Shown piece after piece: positions 17,507 to 26,157 of a stretch of DNA of 64,000 nucleotides. The notes beneath the pieces are model-generated. The model saw nothing but the letters and a program-made list of their open reading frames with translations. It ran no database searches and was not told where the DNA came from. This DNA is from Thiobaca trueperi (GTDB taxonomy: Bacteria > Pseudomonadota > Gammaproteobacteria > Chromatiales > Chromatiaceae). The position numbers and the translations under genes were made by a program. Position 1 is the stretch's first letter. Each line of letters begins with the position of its first letter. Where the stretch lies: positions 1 to 64,000 of the forward strand of contig NZ_SMAO01000012.1 in assembly GCF_004342175.1 (NCBI RefSeq), given 5' to 3'.

Positions 17507-18447
17507 CGACGCCCACACCGCACGACGCCTTCTTTCGCGAGAACTTCGCACGTCCCGGCATCGCACGCGATGTCCTGCGCCATGTCCTGCCCCCGGCCTT
17601 GCTCGCGGAGCTGGACCTGGAGCGGCTGACGATCTCAACGGATACCTTCGTCACCGAGGCGCTGCGCAAGGTCTACTCGGACCTGATCTACCAGATCCCC
17701 TATCGCGACACCCAGCTCTCGGTCTATCTGCTCTTCGAGCACAAGAGCCAGCCCGAGCATTGGGTACTGCTGCAACTGCTGCGCTACATCGTCGCCAGCG
17801 GCGAGCTGTACCGCGATCAGAACCCCAAGGCCAAGACCCTGCCGCCCATTTATCCGCTGGTGCTGTATCACGGACAAGGACGCTGGCGCGCTCCCGCACG
17901 CTTCCACGACCTGATCGCCCCGCTGCCCGAGGCGCTCAAACCCTATGTGCCTCAGTTCGGCTATGCCCTGCACGACATCTCGGCCAAGGGCAGCACCGAG
18001 ATCAAGGGCGAGGTCTTGTCCCGACTGGTTCAGCTCGCGCTGCGTCATATCTACAGCGACCAGCCCGCCGAACGCTTCCGCGAACTGCTCGAATTGATGT
18101 CCAAGGTTAGCCGCGACCCCACCGCGCTCGACATCCTCGAATCCCTGCTGCGCTACTATGTCCAAGGTACCGGGCGGCTCGATGAGCCGCAGGTGCGTCG
18201 CCTCCTCGAACAAACCTTATCCGGAGAGCCTCTGATGGAGACCTTCATCGACAGATACATTGCGCAAGGCAAGCAGCTTGGCGAACAGCGTGGCGAAGCT
18301 AAAATTCTTCTGCACCAGATCGAGCGCAAGTTCGGCCCACCCAGCGCAGCGGTGCGCGAGCGTATCGTTCAAGCCGAATCCGACAGGCTCCTGGAATGGT
18401 CGGAGCGGATTCTGGAGGCGCGGAGTCTGGACGAGGTCTTGCATTGA
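17503..18447 (+). CDS. Rpn-family nuclease (RpnL), PF04754-like
   Basis: 314 residues of the recombination-promoting nuclease family. The PD-(D/E)XK core is intact: Asp60 (VYSDLIYQ), then Glu79 and Lys81 in LLFEHKS, with Gln91 following. The C-terminal fifth is a separate small helical domain. Rpn proteins cut DNA, and some E. coli members act in phage defence held in check by a C-terminal small protein made from inside the same gene. Here the start overlaps the glycosyltransferase stop as ATGA, so its translation is probably coupled to a polysaccharide gene. See the internal cistron at 18235. Confidence 0.85.
   Translation: MTTPTPHDAFFRENFARPGIARDVLRHVLPPALLAELDLERLTISTDTFVTEALRKVYSDLIYQIPYRDTQLSVYLLFEHKSQPEHWVLLQLLRYIVASGELYRDQNPKAKTLPPIYPLVLYHGQGRWRAPARFHDLIAPLPEALKPYVPQFGYALHDISAKGSTEIKGEVLSRLVQLALRHIYSDQPAERFRELLELMSKVSRDPTALDILESLLRYYVQGTGRLDEPQVRRLLEQTLSGEPLMETFIDRYIAQGKQLGEQRGEAKILLHQIERKFGPPSAAVRERIVQAESDRLLEWSERILEARSLDEVLH
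18235..18447 (+). CDS. Predicted internal RpnS-like cistron
   Basis: In-frame ATG at 18235 inside the Rpn gene, preceded by GGAG at 18223-18226 with an 8-nt spacer, as good a ribosome site as any nearby gene start. The product would be 70 residues, METFIDRYIAQGKQLGEQ and onward, containing KQLGEQRGEAK and the RKFG motif seen at the same place in the other Rpn copies. In characterised Rpn systems this C-terminal piece dimerises and inhibits the full-length nuclease. Separate translation is predicted, not shown. Confidence 0.55.
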   Translation: METFIDRYIAQGKQLGEQRGEAKILLHQIERKFGPPSAAVRERIVQAESDRLLEWSERILEARSLDEVLH

Positions 18448-18537
18448 TGGGGTCGCCGGATCAACCGCCGATGGATCGCGCTTCCGGGCGTCAGATGTCT
18501 TTGGTGCGACGGATCTCAGCATACCCGCAGCTCTCAG

Positions 18538-18562
18538 CCCCTCTCCCCTCGCGGGAGAGGGG
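18538..18562. repeat. CCCCTCTCCC hairpin
   Basis: Perfect 10-bp arms CCCCTCTCCC and GGGAGAGGGG. It lies in the 499-bp gap 18448-18946, which otherwise holds a CCCTGAGCGCAGTCGAAGG dispersed motif near 18794, the repeat at 18849, and no gene I can support. Confidence 0.7.
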
Positions 18563-18848
18563 TTGGGGAGAGGGGGAGCAGGAACCGCCATGGGTCATGG
18601 GCAAGTTGTTTTTGCGCCGTGCGGGCCGCCGACACGATGAGAATAGCTGACTGATCATGCCGATAATCCGATCGGCATCGGGAGAATGAACCTTGAAGCA
18701 ATTCAGTAAACTGTCCCCGGAACTCCGCCGGAACTCCCCGCCGCGCGCACCGACACGGCCAATTCGCCCCCAACCCCAAATGCCCTCGGCCTGCCCTGAG
18801 CGCAGTCGAAGGATGTGCAACGATCAAGTGTTGGTGCGTGGGGTCGGC

Positions 18849-18919
18849 GGGTTTCGTGACCAATCGGCATCCGTGCCAATGATCGGCGTCAGACCGTGCT
18901 CACTCTACCCACCCTGGCT
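18849..18919 (+). repeat. 71-bp repeat R, copy 1
   Basis: Starts GGGTTTCGTGACCAATCGGC. By my reading about 63 of 71 bases match copy 2 at 19935-20005 in the same orientation. A shorter inverted copy lies at 37727-37771. Copies 1 and 2 bracket the VapBC module and the glycosyltransferase tail. Confidence 0.8.
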
Positions 18920-18946
18920 GACCCGTTTCCCCAAGAGAACTTGACC

Positions 18947-19189
18947 ATGCAAGCCATCGAATTCGAAGCGGTCGCGCAACATCACACCCTGCGACTACCG
19001 GACCAGGTGCCCGACGGGATCCGGCTGCGCGTCCTGGTGCTCATGGACGAGGACATCGGCGACGCCTCAGCCAAACCCGTTGTCAGACCACGTCGCCAAC
19101 CCTCACCACGGCTCGCTGGCTCGGTCGTTATGCAGGACGATCTGCTCACGCCCGCCGCGCCCGAAGACGACTGGAACGCGCTGCCGTGA
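18947..19189 (+). CDS. Antitoxin of VapBC-type module
   Basis: 80 residues. The N-terminal half is beta-rich and short (MQAIEFEAVAQHHTLRLPDQ), resembling the small antitoxins paired with this PIN subtype. The C-terminal half is Pro/Arg-rich then acidic (PEDDWNALP), the likely toxin-binding tail. Its stop overlaps the toxin start as GTGA, the usual coupling that makes antitoxin first. The family is assigned mainly from position. Confidence 0.75.
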   Translation: MQAIEFEAVAQHHTLRLPDQVPDGIRLRVLVLMDEDIGDASAKPVVRPRRQPSPRLAGSVVMQDDLLTPAAPEDDWNALP

Positions 19190-19581
19190 TCCTGCTCGAT
19201 ACACACATCTGGGTGCGCTGGGTCGATGCCGAGGCCAATCCCCTGCCATCCGCATTGATCGAGACGATTGAGACGGCGGATCGGCTCGCGGTCAGCGCGA
19301 TCACCTGCTGGGAGGTCGCCTGGCTCACGCGCCGAGGCCGTCTCGACCTCCGGTTGAGCCTAGCCGACTGGCTTCAGCAGGCGCTTGAGGGGTCCGACGT
19401 GATGTGTCTCCCGATCGACCGGCGGATTGCCGCCCGCGCGGCCAATCTTCCGGAGCACCACCGCGATCCCGCCGATCGCCTGATCATCGCAACGGCCATT
19501 GAAACACGCGCCCGATTGATGAGCCTGGACGGTGCGTTTCCGGCCTACTTTGAATCGCCTGGCACGTTGATTGGGTCATGA
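19186..19581 (+). CDS. PIN-domain toxin (VapC-like)
   Basis: 131 residues forming a complete PIN domain with its acidic residues: Asp in MILLDTHIWVRW, Glu in ITCWEVAWL, Asp in HHRDPADRLIIATA and Asp in RLMSLDGAF. VapC toxins are ribonucleases that cut specific RNAs, often initiator tRNA or rRNA. The start is GTG, overlapping the antitoxin stop. It appears intact, unlike the PIN remnants at 1197 and 31712. Confidence 0.9.
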   Translation: MILLDTHIWVRWVDAEANPLPSALIETIETADRLAVSAITCWEVAWLTRRGRLDLRLSLADWLQQALEGSDVMCLPIDRRIAARAANLPEHHRDPADRLIIATAIETRARLMSLDGAFPAYFESPGTLIGS

Positions 19582-19627
19582 GGATCTGTGCGATGGGAGA
19601 CCTGACCCCGTGTTCTTGCTTTTTTTT

Positions 19628-19852
19628 GAGTCCGACGCCTTCGTCACCTGTCCGCCCAACCGGCCGGACCGACTGGCCGATGCGGTCGAGCGTCTGATGG
19701 CCGATCCCGCCGAGCGCGCCCGCTTGGGCATGAATGGCCGCGCCTATGTCGAACGACACGCCGGACGAGACGCCGCCGCCCGCGCCTATCGCGCCCTGAT
19801 CGGCGATCCGCCAGGCCCCATACTGGCCAGCGCGCCTCGCGCTCACCAATGA
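19628..19852 (+). pseudogene. Glycosyltransferase C-terminal tail remnant
   Basis: ESDAFVTCPPNR, VERLMADPAERARLG and NGRAYVERHAGRDAAARAYR align nearly residue for residue with the last 60 codons of the transferase ending at 17506. No upstream catalytic part is present. GGGAGACCTGACCCC occurs on both sides (near 19593 and 19905). It is either a partial duplication or the stump of a second related transferase replaced by the Rpn and VapBC genes. Confidence 0.75.
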
Positions 19853-19934
19853 CGGGCATTTCTCACAAGAGGGTTTTTCCTGTCTGCTGCGCAAGGATGT
19901 GCAATGGGAGACCTGACCCCGGCATTTTGCCCGT

Positions 19935-20005
19935 GGGTTTCGTGACCAAGCGGCATCTGTGCCAACGCTCGGCGTCATGCCGTGGTCACTCTACCCACCC
20001 TTGCT
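19935..20005 (+). repeat. 71-bp repeat R, copy 2
   Basis: Direct repeat of 18849-18919. It ends 41 bp before the GMC oxidoreductase gene. Confidence 0.8.
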
Positions 20006-20045
20006 CGAATAGCGTGACCGCGCCACAGTTACCAGGAGTAAAGTG

Positions 20046-21638
20046 ATGCTGCACCATGCAGATACCTATGCATTTCAGGAAGCGCCGACGTTCGATGCGA
20101 TCGTGGTCGGTGCCGGGGCCGTCGGACTGTGCGCTGCGGTCGACATGGCGCGACGCGGTTTGCGTGTGGCGCTGCTTGAGGCCGGCGCCGCCAAACCCGC
20201 GCAATCTTCGCAGAAATACTTCGAGGCGGCGCGGGCAATCGGCTATCACCTGCCGGGCCTGCATGTCGGGCGGTTCCGTTGTCTTGGCGGTACGACGAGT
20301 TTCTGGGGCGGGCAACTTGTGCCCTTTGCCCCGATAGTGTTTACACAGCGCCCCTGGGTCACGGATGCGACTTGGCCTATCGGCCATGACGACATCGCGC
20401 CCTATTACGAGCGCGCCTTTCATCTGTTCGGCATGGAGCAGGTGATCCGCACCGATGACGATGTCTGGAAAAGGCTCAGAGTCGTGCCCCCTCCGAGCAC
20501 CCCGATGATCCAGCCGATCTTCACGCGTTGGACGCCCGAGCCCAATTTCGCGATCCTGTTTCGCAAGGAGATCCTGGAAATCGAAAACCTGCACCTGCTA
20601 CTCGACGCGCAGGTTGGGGCGCTCGTTTGCGATGACGCCGGGAATGTGAGCGGGGTTGAATTGCGCTTCGCCAACGGACATCGCGAGACGTTGCGCGGTG
20701 CCAATGTTGTGCTCGCCAATGGAACGATCGAGATTTCGCGCCTCCTCTTGATGCCGCTTGCCTCGGGTGCGCCTGCACCCTGGGCCGAAAATTCGTGGAT
20801 CGGCCGTGGGTTCATCGACCATGTCGACTGCTATGCCGGCTCCGTGACCCCGATCGACAAGAAGCGTTTCTCCGATCTGTTCGACAACGCCTTCATCGAC
20901 GGGTTGAAATACAACCCGAAACTCCGTCTAGCCGACGAAATTCAGGAACGCGAGCAATTGCTCGATATTTCCTCGCATTTCATCTTCAATAGTTCGATGG
21001 CGGAGAACATCCAGAACTTGAAGATCGTGATCAAGGGTTTGATGAAGGGGCGGATGGAGCGCTCGGCTCTTGCTAATCCGCTCGCGCTTCTGCGCACGCT
21101 GCACTTTATCGTTCCGATGGCGGTACGCTACCTGAAATACCGGAGGATAATGAACCTCTCGGACGGCGGCATCCAGTTGCGGCTGACCTCCGAACAGGCG
21201 CCGATCACTGAAAGCCGGATCCGTCATCGCTCGGGGGATCTGGACGATTTCGGCATGCCCCAGGTCGATGTCGATTGGAAGATTGCCCCCGACACAGTGC
21301 GCACTCTCGCCACTTTTGGCGAATATGTGCGCGACTATCTGGAGCAGGCGGGGCTTGCGCATGTGAAGCTCGATCCGCAACTCACGGCGCGCGACCCAGC
21401 CTATCTGGAGAAGACCGACGACGCCAACCACCAGATGGGCGGAGCGCGCATGGCCGAAACCGCCGACAAGGGTGTTGTCGATACGTCCTGCGCGGTGTTC
21501 GGCACGCAAAACCTCTATGTCGCCGGTGCTGCGGTCTATCCGGCGAGCGGCTTTGCCAATCCGTCTTTTACCGCCATCGCGCTCGGACTGCGCCTGTCCG
21601 AGACCCTGGCCAGACACGCCATCGGAGCGACGCGATGA
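20046..21638 (+). CDS. GMC-family FAD oxidoreductase
   Basis: 530 residues. The dinucleotide motif VVGAGAVGLCAAVDMARRG lies near residues 17-35, followed by acidic LLEAGA. The substrate lid has GGTTSFWGGQ. The C-terminal GMC domain has NHQMGGARMAETADKGVVD and SGFANPSFTAIALG, giving the His and Asn catalytic pair. Family members oxidise alcohol groups of sugars or other alcohols. AGGAG lies about 8 nt before the ATG at 20046. It is the first of four overlapping genes. Inside a polysaccharide locus it may oxidise a sugar or polyol precursor (inference). Confidence 0.85.
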   Translation: MLHHADTYAFQEAPTFDAIVVGAGAVGLCAAVDMARRGLRVALLEAGAAKPAQSSQKYFEAARAIGYHLPGLHVGRFRCLGGTTSFWGGQLVPFAPIVFTQRPWVTDATWPIGHDDIAPYYERAFHLFGMEQVIRTDDDVWKRLRVVPPPSTPMIQPIFTRWTPEPNFAILFRKEILEIENLHLLLDAQVGALVCDDAGNVSGVELRFANGHRETLRGANVVLANGTIEISRLLLMPLASGAPAPWAENSWIGRGFIDHVDCYAGSVTPIDKKRFSDLFDNAFIDGLKYNPKLRLADEIQEREQLLDISSHFIFNSSMAENIQNLKIVIKGLMKGRMERSALANPLALLRTLHFIVPMAVRYLKYRRIMNLSDGGIQLRLTSEQAPITESRIRHRSGDLDDFGMPQVDVDWKIAPDTVRTLATFGEYVRDYLEQAGLAHVKLDPQLTARDPAYLEKTDDANHQMGGARMAETADKGVVDTSCAVFGTQNLYVAGAAVYPASGFANPSFTAIALGLRLSETLARHAIGATR

Positions 21639-22615
21639 TCGAAAACAAGGGGAGCGAAATCACGTCGCCCATCGGCATCGGCTGTGCTTATTTGACCGAC
21701 GGCAGCTTCACGCGCCATGAAGACCGGCTGATCCGGGCGGCATTCGATACAGGCGCGCGTCATTTCGATGTGGCGCCGAGCTATGGCTTGGGAACCGCCG
21801 AGCATGTTCTTGGCCGTGCGCTTGGGTCAACCTTGCGCGGCGAGGTCCGGATCTTTTCCAAGGCGGGGATAAACCGCCCGAAGGTCAATCGGCTGAAGCT
21901 GGTGCTGCGTGGCGCGCTGGCACCCTTGCGCGATCACATCCGGGGCTCACGGCTTTCGAAGACAGCAATCCGGCTTTCGGCCCCCAAGCGTCAGGTCGAT
22001 TTTGCGCCGAAGGCCATCGCGCGCAGCCTCGACAGCAGCCTTTCCGAGCTTCGAACCGACTACCTGGACGGTTTCTTGCTGCACATGATAGCGCGCGAGG
22101 ACCTGACCGACGAATTGCTGCGGGTTATGGAGCGTGCGCGCGAGGAGGGCAAAACGCGCAAAATCGGGCTTGCTACGTCGCGTGCCGAGACATCGCGTAT
22201 CTTTCAGGACATCCCCGACTTTTTCGATGTGGAACAGACCGAATGGGTTGTGCTTCATGCGCCGTTGCCAGCCTACCCTTCCGGTAGCGGCGAGCGGATT
22301 CTTCACGGCGTGCTTGGTCGGACTTTGGCTACCTTGACGGAGCAGTTTGCGGCCGATCCCGCGCGGACCCGCCAGATTGCCGAAGCTTGCGGTGCAGATA
22401 TCGCCGACCCGCGTGTTCTTTCGCAAGCTCTGATTGGGGCTGCAATCACGGAAAATCGAGGCGGGTTAGTCTTGCTGGCCTCCCGCTCGATCCCGCGCAC
22501 CGTCGAAAACCTGAAACTAGGCCAATCGCCGCAAACAGCCGCGCTCGGCGCGGCATTCCTTGCAGCGGTTCACGCTGCGGGTATGGTCCAGACAATGCGT
22601 GCGCAAGACCTCTGA
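21635..22615 (+). CDS. Aldo/keto reductase
   Basis: 326 residues with the AKR tetrad visible: Asp and Tyr in HFDVAPSYGLGTAEHVLGRA, Lys in VRIFSKAGI and His in YLDGFLLHMI. The late segment VLLASRSIPRTVENLKL resembles the NADPH phosphate-binding region. The start overlaps the GMC stop as ATGA. An oxidase and a reductase coupled in this way could together epimerise or interconvert a carbonyl and a hydroxyl on one substrate, but that is an inference. Confidence 0.85.
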   Translation: MIENKGSEITSPIGIGCAYLTDGSFTRHEDRLIRAAFDTGARHFDVAPSYGLGTAEHVLGRALGSTLRGEVRIFSKAGINRPKVNRLKLVLRGALAPLRDHIRGSRLSKTAIRLSAPKRQVDFAPKAIARSLDSSLSELRTDYLDGFLLHMIAREDLTDELLRVMERAREEGKTRKIGLATSRAETSRIFQDIPDFFDVEQTEWVVLHAPLPAYPSGSGERILHGVLGRTLATLTEQFAADPARTRQIAEACGADIADPRVLSQALIGAAITENRGGLVLLASRSIPRTVENLKLGQSPQTAALGAAFLAAVHAAGMVQTMRAQDL

Positions 22616-23955
22616 TGAGACAGTTCGCCACGCTTCTGAGCAGCTTGTCGAAACCGACGCCGCGCGGGCGGATGGTTCGAGGCGTTCTGGCCAATGTCTA
22701 TGACAAAGGGGCCGTGACCAGCGTCCAGTTGCTGACGATTCCCCTGCTAACCCAGCATTGGGGCAGTGATGGTTATGGCATCTGGCTGATGTTGATGACG
22801 GTGCCTACATTTATAGCGCTCTCCGATCTCGGTTTCGGAACAGCCGCTGGCGTGGTGGTGACGCGCTGTGCCGTGGACGGAGATTATGAGACCGCGCTGA
22901 ACGCGATTCATAGCACCATCGCCTTCGTACTCGGCACGGTGTGCCTCGCCGCGCTGCCGGTCCTGGGCTACGCGGTATGGATCGCGGCTTTCGGGGGCGC
23001 ATGCGGCGGCTTTTCCCCGGGCGAGCTTGCCACCGCGACGGTGCTGATCACGCTTTATGCGATCGTCATGACGCAGATGAGCATCGTCACCGTGATCTAC
23101 CGCGGCACGCACAAATTCGCCTTTGCGATGATGTTCGCCGGAACGCTGATCCTGCTCGAGGGGGGGACGATTGCTCTTGTCTCGACGATGGGGCGCGGAA
23201 TCGCGCTGGTGGCGCTTGGCATCCTGATCATCAGAACTTGTGGCTACCTGCTTTTCGTGTCCCTGCTCAAACGGCGCGAACCCTGGGTGGCGATCGGTGT
23301 CTCGCTCGCGTCGCGGGCCACGATCCGCGCATTGACCAAACCATCTCTCGCGGCGCTCGGCTTGACGATTTCGACCGCGGTGATCCTGCAAGGGATGATC
23401 TTGGCGCTCGGATCCACGGCAGGGGCCGCGAGTGTTGCCGTCTTCGGTGCAACGCGCACGCTGAGCCGCGCGCCCTTGCAACTCTCTGGGATGTTCGTAC
23501 GACCCAGCATACCGGAACTAACCCGGGCGATCAGCGGAGGAAATCAGGCGCTGGAGCGGCGCCTGACGCGGATCAACCTGCTCGCAGCGCTGGTCACCAC
23601 GCTGCCTTTCGGTCTTGCGATAATGGCCTTCGGCGCTCCGCTGCTGGATTGGATCAGCGGCGGCCACCTCGAAGCTCCGCATCTTCTGTTCGTGGTTCTG
23701 GCTCTGGCGGGTGTTTTCAACGCGACCTGGACAGCCCTTTCCGCACCGTTGCTCGCGATGAACTTGCAGGCGAAGTTTTCCTATATCTATCTGGTTTTGT
23801 CGCTCGCCGCCGTTATGGTCGTGCTGATATCCGGTGGCCTGTTGCTTCTGGCTGGTGGGCTCATGGCCTTGGTGGAGGGTGCCATGCTGGTGTGGCTCGT
23901 GCTGTCGACGCAGGGCAACTATGGATCAAAAGCGGGGGGCACCAATGGTTGTTAG
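22615..23955 (+). CDS. Polysaccharide flippase (Wzx-like)
   Basis: 446 residues with about 12 to 14 hydrophobic helices and the N-terminal pattern VYDKGAVTSVQLLTIPLLTQ followed by GSDGYGIWLMLMTVPTFIAL, usual for the MOP/Wzx superfamily. It should move lipid-linked repeat units across the inner membrane. The ATG at 22615 shares its A with the reductase stop. The next gene overlaps its end by 11 nt. Confidence 0.87.
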   Translation: MRQFATLLSSLSKPTPRGRMVRGVLANVYDKGAVTSVQLLTIPLLTQHWGSDGYGIWLMLMTVPTFIALSDLGFGTAAGVVVTRCAVDGDYETALNAIHSTIAFVLGTVCLAALPVLGYAVWIAAFGGACGGFSPGELATATVLITLYAIVMTQMSIVTVIYRGTHKFAFAMMFAGTLILLEGGTIALVSTMGRGIALVALGILIIRTCGYLLFVSLLKRREPWVAIGVSLASRATIRALTKPSLAALGLTISTAVILQGMILALGSTAGAASVAVFGATRTLSRAPLQLSGMFVRPSIPELTRAISGGNQALERRLTRINLLAALVTTLPFGLAIMAFGAPLLDWISGGHLEAPHLLFVVLALAGVFNATWTALSAPLLAMNLQAKFSYIYLVLSLAAVMVVLISGGLLLLAGGLMALVEGAMLVWLVLSTQGNYGSKAGGTNGC

Positions 23956-25195
23956 AGCCACTCTTTTCCTCGCCTTTTATGTACTGTTCTTTTCCAACCT
24001 AGCGGGATTAGCGACCCATTTTCAAATTCTAGGCGTAAGCCTGACTATTCTAGCGGCGCTATTTTCTCTTCTCACGGGTCAAGTGCGCAGGCAACCAATG
24101 TCGCCGGGTGAAGTGATGATGGTCGCTATTGTCGCTTTGTCGAGTTTCTCAGGCATCTGGGCGCTAGACCATGAAACCGTCCTCTATTCTCTCATTTTCG
24201 GTGCAGTGTTTTTCGCGGTGGGCATCTTGCGCCGGTACATGACCCTCGCAGAAGTGATGCAAGTTTGCGGTCTCTCGTTTCTCATCGTAATGGCGACCGT
24301 GATCGTCACCGATTTGCCCAGTTTTCTCCGCGGTTTGACCGGGGACGTGGTCTATGGCATAGGCCTTTTCCGTTACAGTCCGTTCGATTTACACCCAAAT
24401 CTCGTAGGCTTCATTTTCGGCGCAGGGGCTGTGCTCCTCTACCAGATTGGCCTCACGAAACAGGGTCCGATGAAAGCGTTCTATCTCGCGGCTAGCCTAC
24501 TCTGTTTCAGCTTCGTCCTTGCCGCCTCGTCGCGGGCGGGGATGCTCGCCACAGTGGGCGCGTTCGTGATCTACAAGATGCTCGGCGTCAAATTGCGCTT
24601 CAGCAAGAATGCCCCAATCCAGATGATCGTGGTCGGTTCACTTCTCGGTATCTTGGGCATTGGCTTGTTGGTATATCTGCCAACCATTACGGAATACATC
24701 ATTCGTATTACCGACCTAGACAACCCGTTGCGCGGTCTCGAGTCCGGCGGTACGGGGCGTACTGACAAGTGGCTCTTGAGCATAGATGTAATTAACTCGA
24801 GGGATCTTCTGGAATTGCTGTTTGGCACGGGAATTCGCTCAAGCAGCGCCGATAAAATCGGATACAGTGTTGAAAGTTCATACTTTACGCTAGCACTGGA
24901 AAATGGCTTATTTCTCGCTGCGCTCTGGGTGTTCGCAAGCATCGACGCAATGCTTCGCCTCGGGGTGTCGCGTGACCCACAGACTCCTTGGAAATCAGCC
25001 GCTTCTATATTGCTGGCTTTCGCGTTGCTCCAGTCAATGTTCAACCGGTACTTGCTAGGGGTCGGTAACCCCGTCTCGCTGCTGTTATTGTTTATTTATG
25101 CCGAAACCTTCTTCCACGCCTACAAGCCCGGAATCTGCAGTTCCCAGTCTCTGCCCATGCTACCCAGCACTCGAGGACTTCACCCTCCCCAGTGA
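23945..25195 (+). CDS. O-antigen polymerase/ligase-like membrane protein
   Basis: 416 residues, hydrophobic throughout with about 10 to 12 helices. A large periplasmic loop near 250-330 contains NPLRGLESGGTGRTDKWLLS and LFGTGIRSSSADKIGYSVES, matching the RxGxTGRxxxW and GxG-S patterns of the Wzy_C/WaaL fold. The AA(S)SRAGM motif occurs near residue 195. It probably polymerises repeat units. The ATG at 23945 lies inside the flippase gene. Its DNA is slightly AT-richer than its upstream partners. Confidence 0.82.
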   Translation: MVVRATLFLAFYVLFFSNLAGLATHFQILGVSLTILAALFSLLTGQVRRQPMSPGEVMMVAIVALSSFSGIWALDHETVLYSLIFGAVFFAVGILRRYMTLAEVMQVCGLSFLIVMATVIVTDLPSFLRGLTGDVVYGIGLFRYSPFDLHPNLVGFIFGAGAVLLYQIGLTKQGPMKAFYLAASLLCFSFVLAASSRAGMLATVGAFVIYKMLGVKLRFSKNAPIQMIVVGSLLGILGIGLLVYLPTITEYIIRITDLDNPLRGLESGGTGRTDKWLLSIDVINSRDLLELLFGTGIRSSSADKIGYSVESSYFTLALENGLFLAALWVFASIDAMLRLGVSRDPQTPWKSAASILLAFALLQSMFNRYLLGVGNPVSLLLLFIYAETFFHAYKPGICSSQSLPMLPSTRGLHPPQ

Positions 25196-25336
25196 ACATA
25201 ATCAAGGAGTCCTTTACCGTGCTCATCCCTCCGAAAAAACGCGCAATATTCGGTTCGCAGGTCTCGGAAGATGGTACGTCATGACTCTGAGCAGCGGTTG
25301 GAATGAATAGCGTGAAACCCTGACAATCTCGCGCAG

Positions 25337-26140
25337 CTATGGCTTCGGTTTCGCTGTCGCTCTATTCAACTTCTGGCCCTTCATCGCAAATCCTGTCAAA
25401 TGACGATGACCCAATACCCGTGCGCGAAGCGGGCGCAGTAGATTCTTCAACTGACCTTTGGCGCCCGCAGTTAAAACGCCCGTCATTTCGTTAACGGTTT
25501 CAAGTCGAAATTGAGTAAAGTCGGCCTTATCAAAAGCTAGAGCCAGGGATCTTTCTGTGAAAAAATGAACATGCTCCGGCGTATCATAAGCGTTCGTGCC
25601 TCGGCCTCCGTATCGGGTCTCACCAACTGGCGTTGTAAAAAAGATCATTCCGCCATCCGCCATTCGGTTACGGACTTGCGTCAACACATCGATCGGATCG
25701 GACAAATGCTCAATGACTTCAATCATCGTCACGGAATTAAAATCACCGTCTGAAACATCCGCGAGTGAAGAATAAGCGGTGAAGCCTTGTGCCCGCAGCC
25801 GGGCGAGGCCGCTGGGGTCTGGCTCCACGGCAACGATTTGCAATGATCCAACTGCTTCAGTCAATGCGGCCAATATATGACCTGCGCCAGATCCCAGATC
25901 AAGTAGGCGGTAATCGGGCGCCAACAGTCTTCTCTTGATCAGAAATTGCGCTAAGTCTTTATTGCGAGCCCGATACCGATTCTCTTCTTGTTCTGGCGAG
26001 ATCTTTATTTGCACACCAGCGTCAGGAAGGGCATCGACCGCCCAGATGTGCCCGCACAGTGCGTTACTGCAACACGCGGCCCTGACATATTTTGCCGCAA
26101 AGACTTCTTTCTCGTGGCTACCGCAGATAGGACATTGCAT
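25337..26140 (-). CDS. SAM-dependent methyltransferase with zinc-binding head
   Basis: 267 residues. A Cys-rich N terminus (MQCPICGSHEKE, then ACCSNALCGHIW) is followed by a class I methyltransferase core with motif I LLDLGSGAGHILAAL, acidic VAVEPD and motif IV-like SVTMIEVIEHLSDP. This architecture is frequent in surface-polysaccharide clusters, where it methylates a sugar. GGAAGG lies before the ATG at 26140, which is preferred to an in-frame ATG 14 codons upstream inside the neighbouring gene. It is the last gene of a minus-strand run converging on the polymerase. Confidence 0.85.
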   Translation of the reverse strand: MQCPICGSHEKEVFAAKYVRAACCSNALCGHIWAVDALPDAGVQIKISPEQEENRYRARNKDLAQFLIKRRLLAPDYRLLDLGSGAGHILAALTEAVGSLQIVAVEPDPSGLARLRAQGFTAYSSLADVSDGDFNSVTMIEVIEHLSDPIDVLTQVRNRMADGGMIFFTTPVGETRYGGRGTNAYDTPEHVHFFTERSLALAFDKADFTQFRLETVNEMTGVLTAGAKGQLKNLLRPLRARVLGHRHLTGFAMKGQKLNRATAKPKP

Positions 26141-26157
26141 GACGCTTTCCTTCCGAG

